A DNA stretch of 64,000 nucleotides from Acanthornis magna (GCA_036785705.1 JAWUZG010000056.1:14144001-14208000); one strand, 5' to 3'. Positions 26,080-39,579 are shown, counted from the stretch's first letter. Numbers and translations: made by a program. Notes: generated by a model not told the origin, from the letters alone.

Positions 26080-26140
26080 AGTGCTCAAGGGTAAGTATTA
26101 TTTTCATCTACTGATGAGGCTAAGAAAGGATTGTGCACCC
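26080..26140 (-). mobile_element. Possible MIR-type SINE remnant
   Basis: GTAAGTATTATTTTCATCTA followed by CTGATGAGGCTAAGAAAGG resembles the reverse complement of the MIR word TCAGTTTCCTCATCTGTAAA with nearby TTATTATT. Short and diverged. Confidence 0.45.
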
Positions 26141-29100
26141 AATTCCCTGTGCATTAATGATCTGAAGATATTTGGGTTGGGTTGCATTGTTTTCCCCTCT
26201 CTTTCAAAATGAGCCACAGAGCTCTTTGCTGCCAGGAAGTGTTATTTAAGAATATGAGCCTCCTTTGTAAAGGGAAGGGCATAATTAGATGTTAAGAACT
26301 GATTATTGCATTGTTCTCCACAGAGATTTCCAAAAGGAACAGCATTTGAAGAAAGAAGGGAAAGTATGTATTGTGCTTGGAAAGTGAGAGGTATCTGCCT
26401 TAAACATTCTCTGTCTCCATGTCTGAAAACCTTGCAAGAGATGTAACCCAACTTCCCATTGCACATTGCCTGCGAGAACCCCACTGACCAACAATATCTG
26501 CTGAGGAACTAGAGCTCCCACCCAAAGACCCGAAAAATCCCCATCTCCTCCAGTAGGAATCACGTGGAACAGAAAACCATGGTTCTTTATTTTTTATTTT
26601 TTTAAAGGGACTTGAAACAAGATGAACTTGTGCCTACACACTGCTGTTTCCTGCTCCTCCAGCCCCAGGGAGCTGACACACCTCGTGTTTCCTCCTTTAG
26701 GCACTCTGAGAAGCAAAAGGTTTCTATCAGGCAGCTGTCAGAGGAACCTTTGTAAGAAAAAAGCCTTCCTGAGCAGACAAGGATTCCTCCAACTCATCCA
26801 GACTCTGAGGCACTCAATGTAGGGCAGACCGTGGGCACTGATCCGTGGTACACACAGAAGAGACACTGGCTTTAGGTTGATACCCACTAAGAACCTCCCT
26901 ACTCCGTGCCCTGCTGCACAGAACATATCTCTCTAGGTGCCATCCTCCCAAAAAGCGTTAAAAATCAAGCAGACAAACCTCATGCATTGCTCTGGAGGCT
27001 CCTGGAACTGTCTCTGGCAGATTGGTCAGGGGGAACAGCCAACACAGACCTTCAGCTGCTGCTTGACCTCCATTTGATTTTCAGCAGTGGCAGCTGGGAG
27101 GGAATGTCCACCTGACTTGAGCCTTTGCTTTATTACTCTTCTCACAACGTGAGAAGTGCGTCAGCTTTGCCTGACACCCCCTGAAGCCAGAGAGACATCA
27201 CCTTCTCAAAGCTGCCTCCTCCTCAGCCTTCATTATGTGTCATGTAGGATATGGAGCTCCTCTAAAAAACAGCTAAAAGCTCAGATTCCTAACCAGGAAA
27301 ACCCCTGAGGTTTAAACCCCTGTGCTTTAAAGGCTGCCACAATGACCCAGCAGAACCTCAAGCCTGTTTCACTTCACTGCTGGACTCTCCGCAAGTTCTG
27401 ATGAGCTGTGAAATACTGCAGTTTTAAACAACTGGACTTCTTTCTAGCAGTTCCCAAGGAATTTTCCCTCTCTTTCTAGGAAAGAAAATAGGACTCAGTG
27501 TTACAGCCTGCTCACTGTGTCCTTGTCATTTTCTAAGATTCCTTGAGGTATTTCATTATTAAAGTCTTCAAGGCCCATTTTAAAGCTCATTTAGATAAAA
27601 TTTTTCTACTACTCTTATCAGAAGTTTGTTCTAAAACCTCTTGGATGTCATGCTAAAAAGTGTTCTAATCCTCAAAATATAATATTATATGAAAGAGAAA
27701 CAATGTTTCAATCTTCTCAATCTCTTTTCTATTGCTACCTGTAAACCATACCCTGTACTACCTAAATATTTACATTTAAGTTACATATACAAGCACAAAG
27801 GTGTAAGAGCACCTCACCCTTTCTGACCTCAGGCAAAAAGATTGTCATAGCCCAGTCATGCTTTTCTAGCCCTTTTCTCTGCCCATTTATTTTTTCCTCC
27901 ATGGATCAAAGATTTACCTGGATTAAAAAAAAAAAAAATTAAAAAAAAAAATTAGCCCCGTACATACAAGTTTCACATTTCACCATACTTTAGGAAAAAT
28001 TGACTTCTTCATGACCAGGCAAGTTCTTGGAACCAAAGCTTGAGCCGAAGTCACCACCGCTTTGGAGACAGGAGTCACAGTCCTTTTTTTCTAATCTGCA
28101 ATAACAGCCTTTAGCTGTATCCCAATTAACACACTCCCTGTGCCAAACTGTAATGAACTTGCCTGTTCTCTCTGGACCTGCTTCCAGTCTGAGGTGAGAA
28201 CTAATGAATTGTCGGGGCCACAGGAGGAGGACAAGGACGTGGAAGCAGAGGGGAAGGGATAAGGGTACAAACATCTGCGTGTAGAGGACAAAGCTCCTTG
28301 CTCTCTCCCAGGTTGTGCAGCCACTTTGTAAGGATTTGGCAGCCGAGCCATCCTTTCCCTTGCAATCACTCTGTTTACTCAGGACCGAACCCAAATTCAG
28401 TTTGCACCGGAGTTTGTTCGAACACATCCCTTCGCTTCATTGCTGTGATTTGGGATTTTTTTTTTTTTTTCCCTTTCCTTCTATGCATCTTCATCCTTCA
28501 TGGTTGATTTGGATTATGATGTAAACTAACGGAACATGACACAGCTGCTCTCTCCAATAACCGAGGAGATGCCGGCTGCCACTCACCCCAGCACTTTGGT
28601 GGTTCACAGCAGGGCTGGTGGGCTGATGGGGGCCCTCTCTTTTGGCATCTGTCTATCCCATCCTCATGCCGTTTGCTGAGACAAAACCAGTGATGTTAGC
28701 AGCATATGGGCAGCCAGAACATGGGGCATTTACCTTATTTGCCAACAAAGTAAAGGACAAGGCCCAGTGGAACGGGGATGTACAGAGAAGAGCTGGCAGC
28801 ACGGCAGCATGAGAGGAAACCACAGGCAGGAAGGATCCCAGGAGTCACCTCTGCCCACACGTCCCTTTCCCGTGACATGTGGAGTCTCTGAGCTTTGCAT
28901 GGGCTATTTGATGCTGACTTCTGTGAGTTTTGATCAGCTGAGCTGCCTCTGCCAAACCGAGCTCATCTGGCTGAGGTGGACACCGCACCTCAGATACAAA
29001 GCCTGGCTCCAAACCTCGCTGAAAGCTGAGAAAGATTTTGTTGACAATCAAATTCATGTAACGGCTAACAGAAAATAAATCACTTCCATCTGCGTGCTCT

Positions 29101-30809
29101 TGGACTAATAAAGGCTTGGTCTAAAGCTGGAGGAGCCAAGAACCTGTCAGGGATCCAATCTAATTGTATATCTAACCTGACCAGAAGTAAGAATAATTGG
29201 AAACCTCTCAAGTAGACTGTTCTTCTTAACTTACCGGGACAAGCCACACACCAACAGCTTGCACAATCTGACTTCTGCAAACAAAAGCAGTCTGGATAAT
29301 TTTGGAGAAGACACTGAGCATTCAAACTTCCAGGTTAGCTGTCTCTGTTCGCTGCCAGGAAAAAAAAATTAGGCACTTTTTCCTTCAGAGCAGCACCTCT
29401 AGGCACAAGGTTACAGCACTGGGCATGTTTTAACATATAGGCTGTGCTGAAACAGAGAACTTGAGGAAGATGCTTAGCGAAGAAAAATAGCTCTAAATAG
29501 AATGATGTCTGCAGAAACCAGGGATGACATATCGGCTGCAATATGAAAACATATGTATATGGCATTGTGAATTTAAAAGGTGCCCCACATAGCAGACATA
29601 GCTCAAACATTTATTAAGAGTCAGATTCATGAAAAATGTCCCTGTTTTTGTTAGCAATTTTTGCCTGCAAAATTAAACGCACTGTGTGTGCACTCATACT
29701 ATGCAAGTATTCTTCAAAATTACTACCTCTCTTTCTATGTCTATAGCAATGCTTATCTAAGTTTTCATCCTCTTTTCAAAGTATCACTTATAGTATCTGA
29801 GAACCTATATATTTTTATAAAACCCTTCATTTTGGGAGTTCACTATTTGGTAAAATTGTCTGGGAATTATAGGCTCAGAGGGTGTTATTTCTATCCGATA
29901 ATTTTACAAAAATCTTTACACTTTAAAAAATATTTTGGTTTCTCATGTGATTATTATAAAAATAATGTTAAAAATTGAGAAAATGTGATTTTATATCTTG
30001 TTCAGTTTAAATAAATATAATCCCCTAAAAATATTATCAGACTGTTTAGTATTTTGCCAATGATATCAGCAATATACATTAAAATGCATGTTTCAATCCA
30101 TGACCATGTGGCTCTACCTCTTGATTGAGTAAAATGTTTACCAAAAACCTTGAGTGTTTAAAAAAAATGAGCAGAGTTGTATCTATGTATGAAAAGTAAA
30201 AATGTTGTAAATAAGGGAGTTGGCTTTTTTTTTTTCCTCACAGTTTCAAGCTCCACTTTCTAACTTAAATGCATAAAGATTTTTTTTTTTTTTGTCAGCT
30301 TCAGTGCAGAGAAACATTAAAATTCATCTCACCCCAAACCTTTGTCGGGAAAAAAAGATGTTAAATATCAGCAAATGGATCTGATAAGCTGCAGACTATT
30401 TCTGCTGTCAGAGAATGACTGTAGGACAAAAACACATGTTCAGGATTTGACATCCCTTGGCATCTTGTAAATAGCCTGCATGAATCCACACCTAAAAACT
30501 GCCAACACAAGCAAAATTGTGCCCAAGTTTCTTGTAAGTTAAGCAAGCAAAGCAGAGACATGAAACGTGGTTGGATTGAATATAGAAACCTAAAGACCCC
30601 CAAAACTGACCTTGAGATCATTTTAGCGAAAGATCTTCTCTGCACTTTTGCAGCGCCAGCCTGATTTTCTCTGTCTAAAGAGCTCTGTGTGTGTGTGGAT
30701 GGGTGAATGTGCAGGACTGCGTGATAAACACGTTATTAGGGAAAAAAAACAACAACTTTCCATGGAAGAATGAAAAAAAGAACTGCTGAGTAATACAAAA
30801 TAGACTCTT
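26141..30809. other. Non-coding DNA, no gene seen
   Basis: Mixed composition; GC-richer at 28540-29000, very AT-rich at 29640-30200. A-rich tract at 27925-27951 and T(15) at 28456-28470. The 145-codon minus frame 27990-28427 overlaps three others and has no domain. Confidence 0.5.
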
Positions 30810-30852
30810 CCTTTTTATTTCTTTTTCTTTTCTTTTCTTTTTTTTCTTTTGT

Positions 30853-30885
<33 letters not shown>

Positions 30886-30887
30886 AA
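30810..30887. repeat. Polypyrimidine tract (TTTTC/T-rich)
   Basis: Almost 80 bases of T with interspersed C and one G. The lysine-rich minus-strand frames here are translations of the tract. Confidence 0.95.
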
Positions 30888-31048
30888 AGGATTCATTCCT
30901 TAGAAGAAATGTGAAGTAATCCCTTGGCCTGGTTTTCTTCCACTTCAACTCCACCCCCTCACTGAAAGAAAAAACTTTTTTGTGATTTGTGATTCAAAGG
31001 ACATCTCTTCCCTGTCTGGATGGCAATTTTTTTTCTCCCTTTTCTGTT

Positions 31049-31066
31049 AAAAAAAAAAAAAAAAAA
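31049..31066. repeat. Homopolymer A(18)
   Basis: Uninterrupted A-run following TTTTCTGTT. Confidence 0.97.
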
Positions 31067-32030
31067 GGAAAGGAGGGATATTTAGAAAGAGGAAGAGATT
31101 TGTTTCAAGAACCAGTTTCTTCTGATACAGCATCAGTGTTTGTGCCACAGATGCAGGAAGAGCTTACTTCCTTTCTTTTCTCCAATCTCCATTTTTTTTC
31201 CTATCTCTCAATTCTTTTTGGAGATGTTGGTCTTCCTTTCTTGGATTCAGGTTTGCCCACTGCCAGCAGGATATGTCAGAGCTCCTGGACTCAATGGAGA
31301 AACTGCTTTTTCCTGAAAGCTGGGGGATAGTCTCAGCATTTGGGGGATGGACTATTCAGGGGATTATCACAGCATTGATGATGGCATCTGCTGGAGAGGA
31401 ATTCCAAATGTGGGGGAGATGTCACAGACCCAGTGGCCTAAATGGGAGCACTTTCCAAACTTTCCCTGGGTGAATAAAATTGTGGTGTCTCCTTTATAGA
31501 AGATCAACATCTCTGTGGTTCATGCTGACTTTAATTCAGAGTTCGGGGCCAAAAAGGACCACGAGGATGCACCATGGTGCAAACGCACAGGGACACCAGG
31601 CTTTTTCCAACCTGAAAAGTAAGAAGGGAAAGGGGATGGGGTCTGTGGAGCTGAGAAAGGTTACGGAGCAGTCAAGTGCTGTGTGCCAGGACGTGGTTGG
31701 GCCGGCATCCGGAAAGCGATTCTCTCCAAAGGACGTGGAACAGCTGGCAGCATTCCTCCTCCCCTCCTCTTCCTCTGAAGCACCCCTGGAGTCAGGATGC
31801 TGCCTGTAATGACTCAGTAGTCTGCTTGGCTGTGGCAGATCTTGTATTTCTGGAGAGAATCAATATAAACACTTTCTTTTGTATTTCCTTTTTTTTTTCC
31901 TTACCCATTGTAGTGCCTCTTATTTCACTGTCTGCTGTCTGTCCCCAGCACCAAAGGAAACTGTGATCCCCAATTCCCAGTGCTGCCCAGCCTGCTATAA
32001 AACCGCTCAGTGTGAAACGTAATATGCAAA
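31067..32030. other. Unique non-coding DNA
   Basis: Frames of 109 and 96 codons (31480-31809 and 31676-31966, plus) overlap in different phases and show no domain. No repeat identified. Confidence 0.45.
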
Positions 32031-32089
32031 AAAATTTTTTTTCCTTCTTTTTTTCTTCTTTTTTTTTTTTTCCCCCTCCTTTTTGGCAG
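32031..32089. repeat. T/C-rich tract ending in a strong 3' splice-site-like CAG
   Basis: Roughly 50 bases of nearly pure pyrimidine, ending CCCCCTCCTTTTTGGCAG at 32089. It may be a simple low-complexity tract, or the polypyrimidine tract of an acceptor site for 32090-32201. Confidence 0.8.
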
Positions 32090-32201
32090 GCTCTGGAAAA
32101 GGCCTGTTTCCTGGCAGGAGAAAAAGCCAGCCTTGGCTTCAAGCAGCCACTGACAATTCCCAGCATATGGTAAGAGAGGGAGCTTCCGCCTACCCCATCA
32201 G
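32090..32201 (+). other. Possible unrecognised exon (112 nt) with strong splice signals
   Basis: A long pyrimidine tract and GGCAG precede it; a branch-like CGTAATA lies about 70 bases upstream; CAG|GTAAGT, a perfect donor consensus, follows at 32201/32202, and a second good donor ATG|GTAAGA lies at 32169/32170. Reading from 32092, 36 codons to the distal donor are all open; reading from 32090, the frame is open only to the proximal donor (stop TAA just after). The peptides are not recognised. It could be a coding alternative exon, a lncRNA exon, or chance. Confidence 0.25.
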
Positions 32202-32209
32202 GTAAGTGC

Positions 32210-34985
32210 CATCTTCCTTACTACAGCAATGATCGATGTCACGCTTGGAGAGCGCTGGCTACTGGGAGAGGAGCCAAGCGGCCAACTGGCCACTACAAGG
32301 GAACAGGTCAGCGTGGACAAGGCCTCTGGGTGAGGAGAGCATGCTAGCATAAGCATGCAACCAGGAAACGCGGTGTCTTAGCGCACCGTCATCTGCCTTG
32401 GGCTCTTGGCTCCGCAGCCGAGTTCGAAAGGCTTAATTTGCTTATGCCTGCACTCGGGTTTAAATGCTTTTCAAAGGTGAATTGGGGATTTTTTTTCATG
32501 TGCCTTTCAGCTTGTGTGCCATTCCCTCCCTCCTTTCCTTTTTCTTCTCTTTTTATTTTCTCTTCCAGTGTCTCTTCATGCTGTTTTTACACTGAGCTTT
32601 TCCTCCTTGGCTAGAAGAAGGCCTGATCCCACATCCTTTCCAGCTGTCCTCATCAACTCTGTGTTATTTTGGAGCAGCCCACCACTGTGCCAAGCACCGA
32701 GAAAGTCTCCTTAGAGCAGCCCAAATTTTGCCCTGTTTAGTCCTGGGCAAAGGTTCAGCCCCAGTTTGGCCTCAGGATCTCCTCCAACCCCATCTCACCA
32801 TGCTCTGCAGGATCAGAGGGTTTGGAAAGCTCAGAGCTGCAGAGGGAGGGCTGTGCGTGGCTGCAGTGTCCCTGGGAGGGGGACAGGGTCCTGTCATGGT
32901 GCCACCCTCCCCACAGGGTCCACGGCGCAAGGGACAGGGCTCTTCGGTGTTCCTGTGGGATGGGCTCTGTCTCTGCTCCCCACGCTCCCAGGGCACATAA
33001 ACCCCTTCAAATCCCCACGGAGCCATCCGCACCAGCTCCTCAGCAGTAAATCAAAGCAGCTCCATAACGTTTTTTTCCTCTCACCTGAGCCCTGACCTGG
33101 AGGGACCACATCTTGTGGAGAGAGGGTAATTCATTCTCCATGCTCACTCAATCCATAGACCCTCGGCCAAGGATGCTGATTATTGCTAACCGGGGCGCTG
33201 TTTTTTATCGTCCTGGCAGGGCTGAGAGAGCCCTAACTCATTTCATGTGGAGCTCTGCATAGCCATTGCCTGGTGGGAAGTTTTGGTGAAGACCAAACCG
33301 AGCTGTTCTCCATTTATCCTGTGGAGGACTGTGCACTTTGCAGCTCATTCTCCAACGCAGAAATAAACTGTCAGTGGCTTCTCTTCTGGCACAGATTGAT
33401 CTAATACCACTGCCTCAGCGCACACTGCTTGTGCAGACAGTTCCAGTGCACATTACTGTCATTTCTGATGCCCTAAAAGCTGCTGCCTTCTCCCTCCCAT
33501 GCTCTTAAATGCCTTAAATGCTCTTAAAAAGTGTGGTGACACTTTTACGGGTGATGGGGCAAGGGTCACAAGCTGAAACTTTGCATGCCAAGAGATGCAA
33601 ACAACAGATTCCCATCTCTAGGAGGGAAGCAGGATCTGATTTCCTTTGTCAGTAGGTTCATTCTTTGTGCCACATAATTATAGATAAACAAAAAGAAACA
33701 CGCAGCATGCCTTAAATTAAATTCAGAGTTTTCTGATTGCCACATTAATGGGAGAAAGGTTATCCCCAGCAAGTGCATCTCCGACTGCTGCAGGAAATCA
33801 AGCTACAATGGGAAGTGTAAAGTAGGGGTTATTTTCTAGAATCTGTTGTAAATATCTGAGCTGAGCCATAGCTTTGCCAGTCAATGCCTGAGTGCCATCA
33901 GTGACCAGAAGTGATACAGGACAGTAAATGAGGCGTAGAGCCTTGTCCATAAGTTTATTCACCTAAACTATCAGGTACCAATGTGTGCTGATTAGCAAAA
34001 CAACAAATGCAACTCATTTTCAGATGTCTGTGTTCATGGCGAACTGATGTTGTGCCCCCTCACTGGTGTTCATCCTGCAGAGGTATTTTAAAGCGTTGAT
34101 CAAAAGCCAGAATATTAAAGTAAATGCTACAGGTAGACCACTGCTTCAATCCCAAAATTCTGGGTAAAATGTCTGTTTTTGAAAGACTATCATATAATAT
34201 TACATTTTTCTTTTCAGATTTTTTTAAGTCGGTTTCAATTTTTAATTATAGGGTCTTTCCCTTTTATATAATTTGTTTGTTTTATTCTGTGATACACAAA
34301 TCAAGATGTTATATAGCATGGCAAACAGCATTTACTTTGATCCAGAAAAACAGAAAATCTGTTATAATGTTATAAAGTTATAATCATCCTTTTGGTTTTG
34401 AAGTAAACTAAATAAGATAAATATTTCCAGAATTACATTTTTAATGTACTGCTAATATTATTGGCACAACATGAAACATTTAGTATTAAACTGGAAAAAA
34501 AGGGCCAGTATTTAAAACAAACAAATTCCATCCCATCATGTTTCTACACAAAATATCCACTTAGACTAATTAACTACAGCTCCTGAGCATCAGTGAATGG
34601 ATTTTCACATTTAACAAGTTCCATGGAGTTCGGCAAGAATGATTATTTCTTTTGAATAGTCATGCTTAAAGAATATTGCTGCCCATCATACGGGATTCAT
34701 TACTGCTTGGTTTCAAGAGTCTGTCATCCACAGAGGGAGCAGGAATGATTCCATATGACTTAGGTGACAAATCATAAAACATAAAAAACGAATAGCTAAC
34801 AGCTGTCTGGACTTTTCCTGCTGCAAACAGTTTCCTTCAAGTTGATATTTCCTCATGCTCCTAATTTTCCAAAAAAGACAATCCAGATGTTCCAGCTGCT
34901 CAGTACAGGTATCTCCAATGCAACCAGCATCTAGAGAGAGATCACCAAAGGGCTTCTCTGCCTTTCTCTTCTTCCCCTTGTCTAT
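32210..34985. other. Non-coding DNA with GC-rich patch, no gene seen
   Basis: The GC-richer patch at 32700-33110 is open in several overlapping frames on both strands (66-109 codons), a sign of composition and not of coding. 32330-32400 has short palindromes (GCATGCTAGCATAAGCATGC; CGGTG..CACCG) and several CpG. 34124-34470 is very AT-rich. Confidence 0.5.
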
Positions 34986-35019
34986 TCTTTTCTTTCTTTT
35001 TTTTTTTTTTTTTTCTTTT
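34986..35019. repeat. T/C-rich low-complexity tract
   Basis: T-run with a few C, including about twenty consecutive T. Confidence 0.95.
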
Positions 35020-35329
35020 AGATTTTTATTTCTCCTCAGCAAGAGTAAAACTTGAGCACGGCCAGGTGTTTTCACTTCAGAGGCTCCAATGGCAACAACA
35101 ACTCCAGTGCTTGGAAGCTAACAAATTTGTTGTGTCACAATTGATAATCAACTCTAGTAAAAGAATGTCCAAATCAATTGAGCTTTAGCAAGGGCAAACT
35201 GACTGGACACAGCCAGACTCCCAGCAAAAGTAGGCCAAGCTTGATAAATTTGCCCTTATTATAGCTATTGATGTTTAAATTTCTTCAGGGATGTTGTTAC
35301 ATGGGTGCCTAGTGGTGACAGAGGTACGA

Positions 35330-35660
35330 TGACCTCCTTCGATCCTTAATCTACACCTGTTAGTTGGCTCCCTAGTTGCTTGTGAGTATACTCAAGCTTA
35401 AAGGTTAACAAAAGAAAAACAGGCCAAGTTTACGCGACTGCAGCAACGGATCAATGCAGAGTAAATAACCTTCTCTGTCTTATTTCCCCAAGCATTATTG
35501 ATCCGAGTTCTTTGTTCTTTGTCATGTTTCTGTCTTCTAATCCCAGGGGACACTAAACGATCGGCTCATATTGGACATGTTAACTGGCACATTATGACAG
35601 CTACCATTTTGTCACTCAATGTGGTGCTATATATAAAGAACCTTCAGTTCAGGGGTTTCT
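35330..35660. promoter_or_regulatory. Candidate regulatory element with inverted ATTGATCC sites and a TATA word
   Basis: GGATCAAT (35448-35455) and ATTGATCC (35497-35504) form an inverted pair resembling ONECUT/PBX-type sites; TTTACGCGACTGCAGC and TAAACGATCGGC are repeat-free with CpG retained. TATATATAAAG sits at 35628-35638. This could be an enhancer or a weak promoter; no downstream gene is recognised. Confidence 0.25.
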
Positions 35661-36489
35661 GAGCTGCTCTCTCCAAAATGAGCCTCCCATACCGGCTTTT
35701 TTCTTTTGGCTTCCTTTGTCTGCTACCCCTACCCCTTAGGTATTTTATCTAGAGGTCTGCTGTAATGCTAACCTTTTTTTTCCTTTTATTATTATTATTA
35801 ATTGCGCTCCTAAAATTTTCCCATCCTTAAAGATGGACAACAACCCAACAGTTAAAAATAATAGACACTTTTGCAGCATTCAGTGCACGGCAGGAGTTTC
35901 AGGCAGCAGCAAATGCTGGTATCAATTCTGACCTGTCGGGGCTTGTTGTTTTTTATTTAGGAACAGGAGCCCTTTCCTTTCATTATCAAGGTTACATTTA
36001 AAGGATATTGTGCTTTCCTAAGTGTTCTCAATGGATTTCTATGGGATATTACAGATATCACTCTATCCACACTGAGCCCAACCTCTGTCTTTCAGCCAAG
36101 TGGATGCTCCAAGTGCCTTAACAGCTCTATAAACTTGCAGATTTGTGGTGGAAGTCTGTGTTCACTGGGAGACTATTGGATTTCTAACAAAATTAATTGG
36201 ATTTCCTTCCTTCTGAATGCTCCCTCTACATGCCTATCTCCGAATAAAAACTTGCCAATACTAACTCCCAGAATTATACAGAAGAAAAAAGGGGGAAAAA
36301 AAAGAAAAGGCGTTAACTTGGAAGGCATGGCAACCTACTACTGCTTATTTAGCCTTCCTCACACTTTATCTAGGACACAGAAAAAGCCTATTCTAAAAGA
36401 AAAAGCTTTTCCCTCCTGTGCCAAAAAACTCCCAGCGAGGGATCCAATCACTGGAGGAAGTGTTGCGTGCCTTTCTGTCACGGCGAGGA
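35661..36489. other. Non-coding DNA
   Basis: A 124-codon plus frame (36135-36509) passes through an AAAAAGGGGGAAAAAAAAG tract and has no domain. A short ATT run lies near 35788-35802. Confidence 0.45.
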
Positions 36490-36790
36490 AGAGTCCATTG
36501 GCTGAATAGTGTCATATGGATTTAGGGCTCCTAAATTCATAAGGCATTTCTGGGTCTGTCTGGCGCTTAATGGACAGCGTGATATAGATAGAGGGAGTAG
36601 GACTACATTTTAAACCCAGAAAGAGAATTGATAGTCAGGAGGCAAATTCCTGCCTGTTTCCCCATGTATAGCATTTCACTGTATTAGCCATCACTAATCA
36701 CCGTGCAAATATACTCTGTCCAGTGGACAATAATAGCATTATGACTTTCCTGCCACAGAATCTTATCTTTCTCTAAGTCACAGCTGAGTC
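36490..36790. promoter_or_regulatory. Candidate conserved non-coding element
   Basis: Repeat-free sequence with many transcription-factor-like words (GGCGCTTAATGG, GTATTAGCCATCACTAATCA, AATAATAGCATTATGAC, CACAGCTGAGTCA). The texture fits a conserved enhancer; conservation is not tested here. Confidence 0.25.
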
Positions 36791-39579
36791 AATCTGTGCT
36801 TTGAACAGGTATTTTTGCTAATGCAAAGGAATCCAGGGGAGAAAAAAAATGCCACTGTATATTTCAATTGAATTTCAAGTTCCTTCACTTCTCCATAGCT
36901 GATAATTAAACCAACTGACCTGCTTCTGCATTGAAGCCTGCAGGAAATTAAGCAGATAATACTCTTTAGGTAGATAGGCTTTGGGGGATAGTTTATTAAA
37001 AGAAAAAGAAAGAGCCCCCAACCAAACAAACAGCATTGAACTGTGAGTGTTGGAGCAGCCTCATCCCTTGGCTGTGGGGATCTGCCCCTTTTTATCACTG
37101 ATAGCAGAGTTTGGAGAAATGTTAGCAGGAGCTCTTGAAAGGAGAACCAGAAAAAGACATGTGAAGAATTTGTTCCTGTTAGGCTCAGTCATTCAAGCCC
37201 AAAACCCATCTCAAATATTTAGTAGATTATTCCAATATTAATCTTTCACAGATGGCATGTTCCTTTTTTTTTTTTTTCCTATTCAAACCACTAAAATATG
37301 CTGAAGCCACAACTGGAACCTGGTTTGGTGTGTATCTACTGAAACTTATTATTTGATTTGAAATGGTTTTGTTTTCTTTTGACATGTTGGAAATATATCC
37401 TTAAAAGACATTTTCATCTCCATAAAACACTTGTGTTTTTTGGACTTGCTGAAAAACTGAAAAATCCAGGGGTCAACCAGATTTAACAGTTAATTTATTC
37501 ATTATTTGTCTTTCCAGCTGCAATTACTTTGGGGCAAACCCAACATATGCTAATGTTTTTATAGTATGCCTAAAATGCCATAATAAATTCAAATTATTAA
37601 TAAAACTGACATGTAAAAGTGGGAGTTACCTTGTATGTGGGCAATATGTGTTATTCTAGTTGAATATTTTGTTCCATATTTCCAATCAGCATGACAGTCT
37701 TTTAAAAATATTTAAAGAGTTATGGCATTGTTATCCTTAAAGGGTTGGCTGGCTGTAGAAAGGACACATATACATTGTCCATATATCCACCAGAAATTTA
37801 ACATTCACTAGAATAAAGAATTTCTTCTCCTAAGTGAGGTACACAAGTCTTTTTTTTTCATGAAAGTGCATTGTCCCAGTTCTGCAGGTGTCAAACAGCA
37901 TCTCTGTTTTGCATTCCTGTAATACTGTTAAAAGAGTTTGAATTTTTCTATTTATTATGTAGCCAGTTCACCTCTACTGCTCAGTAGGATGTTCTGCAAA
38001 CTGATCTCACTGTTAGGGTGACATCACTATGTTAAAAATAAGCCATGGTGGCGTATCTGTGATAAAAAATAATATTATTATTCAAATAAAATTATATTTC
38101 AACTGTGCAAAGCTCCCAGTGTGTTTGAAGTATATATTTAAAGGAGACAGCCCAAGCTCTGTTGCGAGAGAAAAGTTATATTTTACTATAATATTTTTAT
38201 GTGGCTATAAAATCTGATGAAAAAAAACCCTCTCAAATGATGTCTTGCTTATTTATTAATTTAGCTTTTTCAGCTGTCAGCAATTGAATTCCCTTAGATA
38301 TGGAGGAATTTCAGCTTTCCTTGTCCCAAATTCGGTCTCCTTTCGGGGGACACATCGCAGCTGGGGGACCAGGTGTGCATCCCAATATTTAGGATTTCAG
38401 CTCTTCTCTCTCTTTGGGTGCCAGATCTGCTCCTAGATGTGGGAGCAGACCCTGATGAACAGACTAAGGTTTTATGAAGGTTTTCAGGGGGAGGCTCTGT
38501 TTTGATTTCTTGTGTTCTTCTCTCAGCCTGGCCTTTGCCCCTGCATAGTGCACTCTTATCCTCCAGATAGGGGACAGCAGCCAATTCCACGGTTTCGTAC
38601 CATTTGTGCTTTGATAGGACAGCAGTCACACTCTCAGAAATCATCAGGGAATAGGACTGAGCAGCCTGGATTCTCTCCTACAAAGGGCCAAGGCACACAA
38701 ACTCTGAGAATTCTCACAAAGCTGGTTAGCAGACCGAGGTTAAGTGCTCAGCTGACTAAAGTCTGGGGTGGGGGGAACAGATATGTTGGTTCCTAAATCA
38801 TACAAGAAGGTTCAAAATGTTCTGTTTGGGTATTTTTTTAATTTCTTCAGAACAGCTGGGAGGATTCTTGGTTTCCTTCACGTCGTGGTTTCCTTTAGGA
38901 AGCGCTGGGGAGTTCGGCTGACCTTGCAGAGGTTGATTTCAGAGTTTTCGCCTGGCAAGGGGGTCATTGGGTAAAGGACTAGAGAGACAGATGTGTCAGA
39001 AGCTCTTAAACTTGTCAGGAAAGATACTTTGCTCCTTCCTGTACGAGACAACTGCGTTCAGTACTGCATAAGATATTTCTGCTTTTCCTTATTGAAATAA
39101 TGAGATTGTGTCACAGTCCTCAGCTGGGGTAAACTGATGGTAATTCCATCAGGTTTCATATACTGAGGCTGACTTGCTCTAGCTGGAAAGCTGGTCCAGG
39201 GTCAGAGGTTTATATACTAAAAAAAATTTTGTTCTGGAGTGTGTATACATGTGTGGGCTCATGTACAGCTTGGCTGATTTGGCTTCTTGGAGAATTTTTG
39301 ACATTATTAGTAATATTCCTCCTTTCCCCTCTCCTTAAAAAGGACATTTCCATAAATAAAGCTTTTAGACTGTTCAGCAGATTTACCTCCTGCCCTCTCA
39401 GGCACACCCTAACCTCTTCTAATAATACAAATGTTATCTTAGTCTAAAAAGTTATTCTTGTCCTTGATGTGCATTTTGTACTCCTGTCAAGGGCCAGAAT
39501 AGAAAGAAATCAGGGTCAGTGCGAGGAAGGGTCAAACTGAGCATGAAAAGATTCCTCTGCCTTCATGTAACGTACAAAT
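36791..39579. other. Non-coding DNA, no gene seen
   Basis: AT-rich for most of its length. Frames of 106 (36778-37098, minus) and 116 codons (38294-38644, minus) have no domain. T-run at 37264-37277. Confidence 0.5.

Noticed and set aside
30675..30954. Lysine-rich minus-strand frames
   Set aside because: They translate a polypyrimidine tract.
32700..33110. Possible CpG island or first exon
   Set aside because: GC is raised but CpG is not especially dense, and frames on both strands are equally open.
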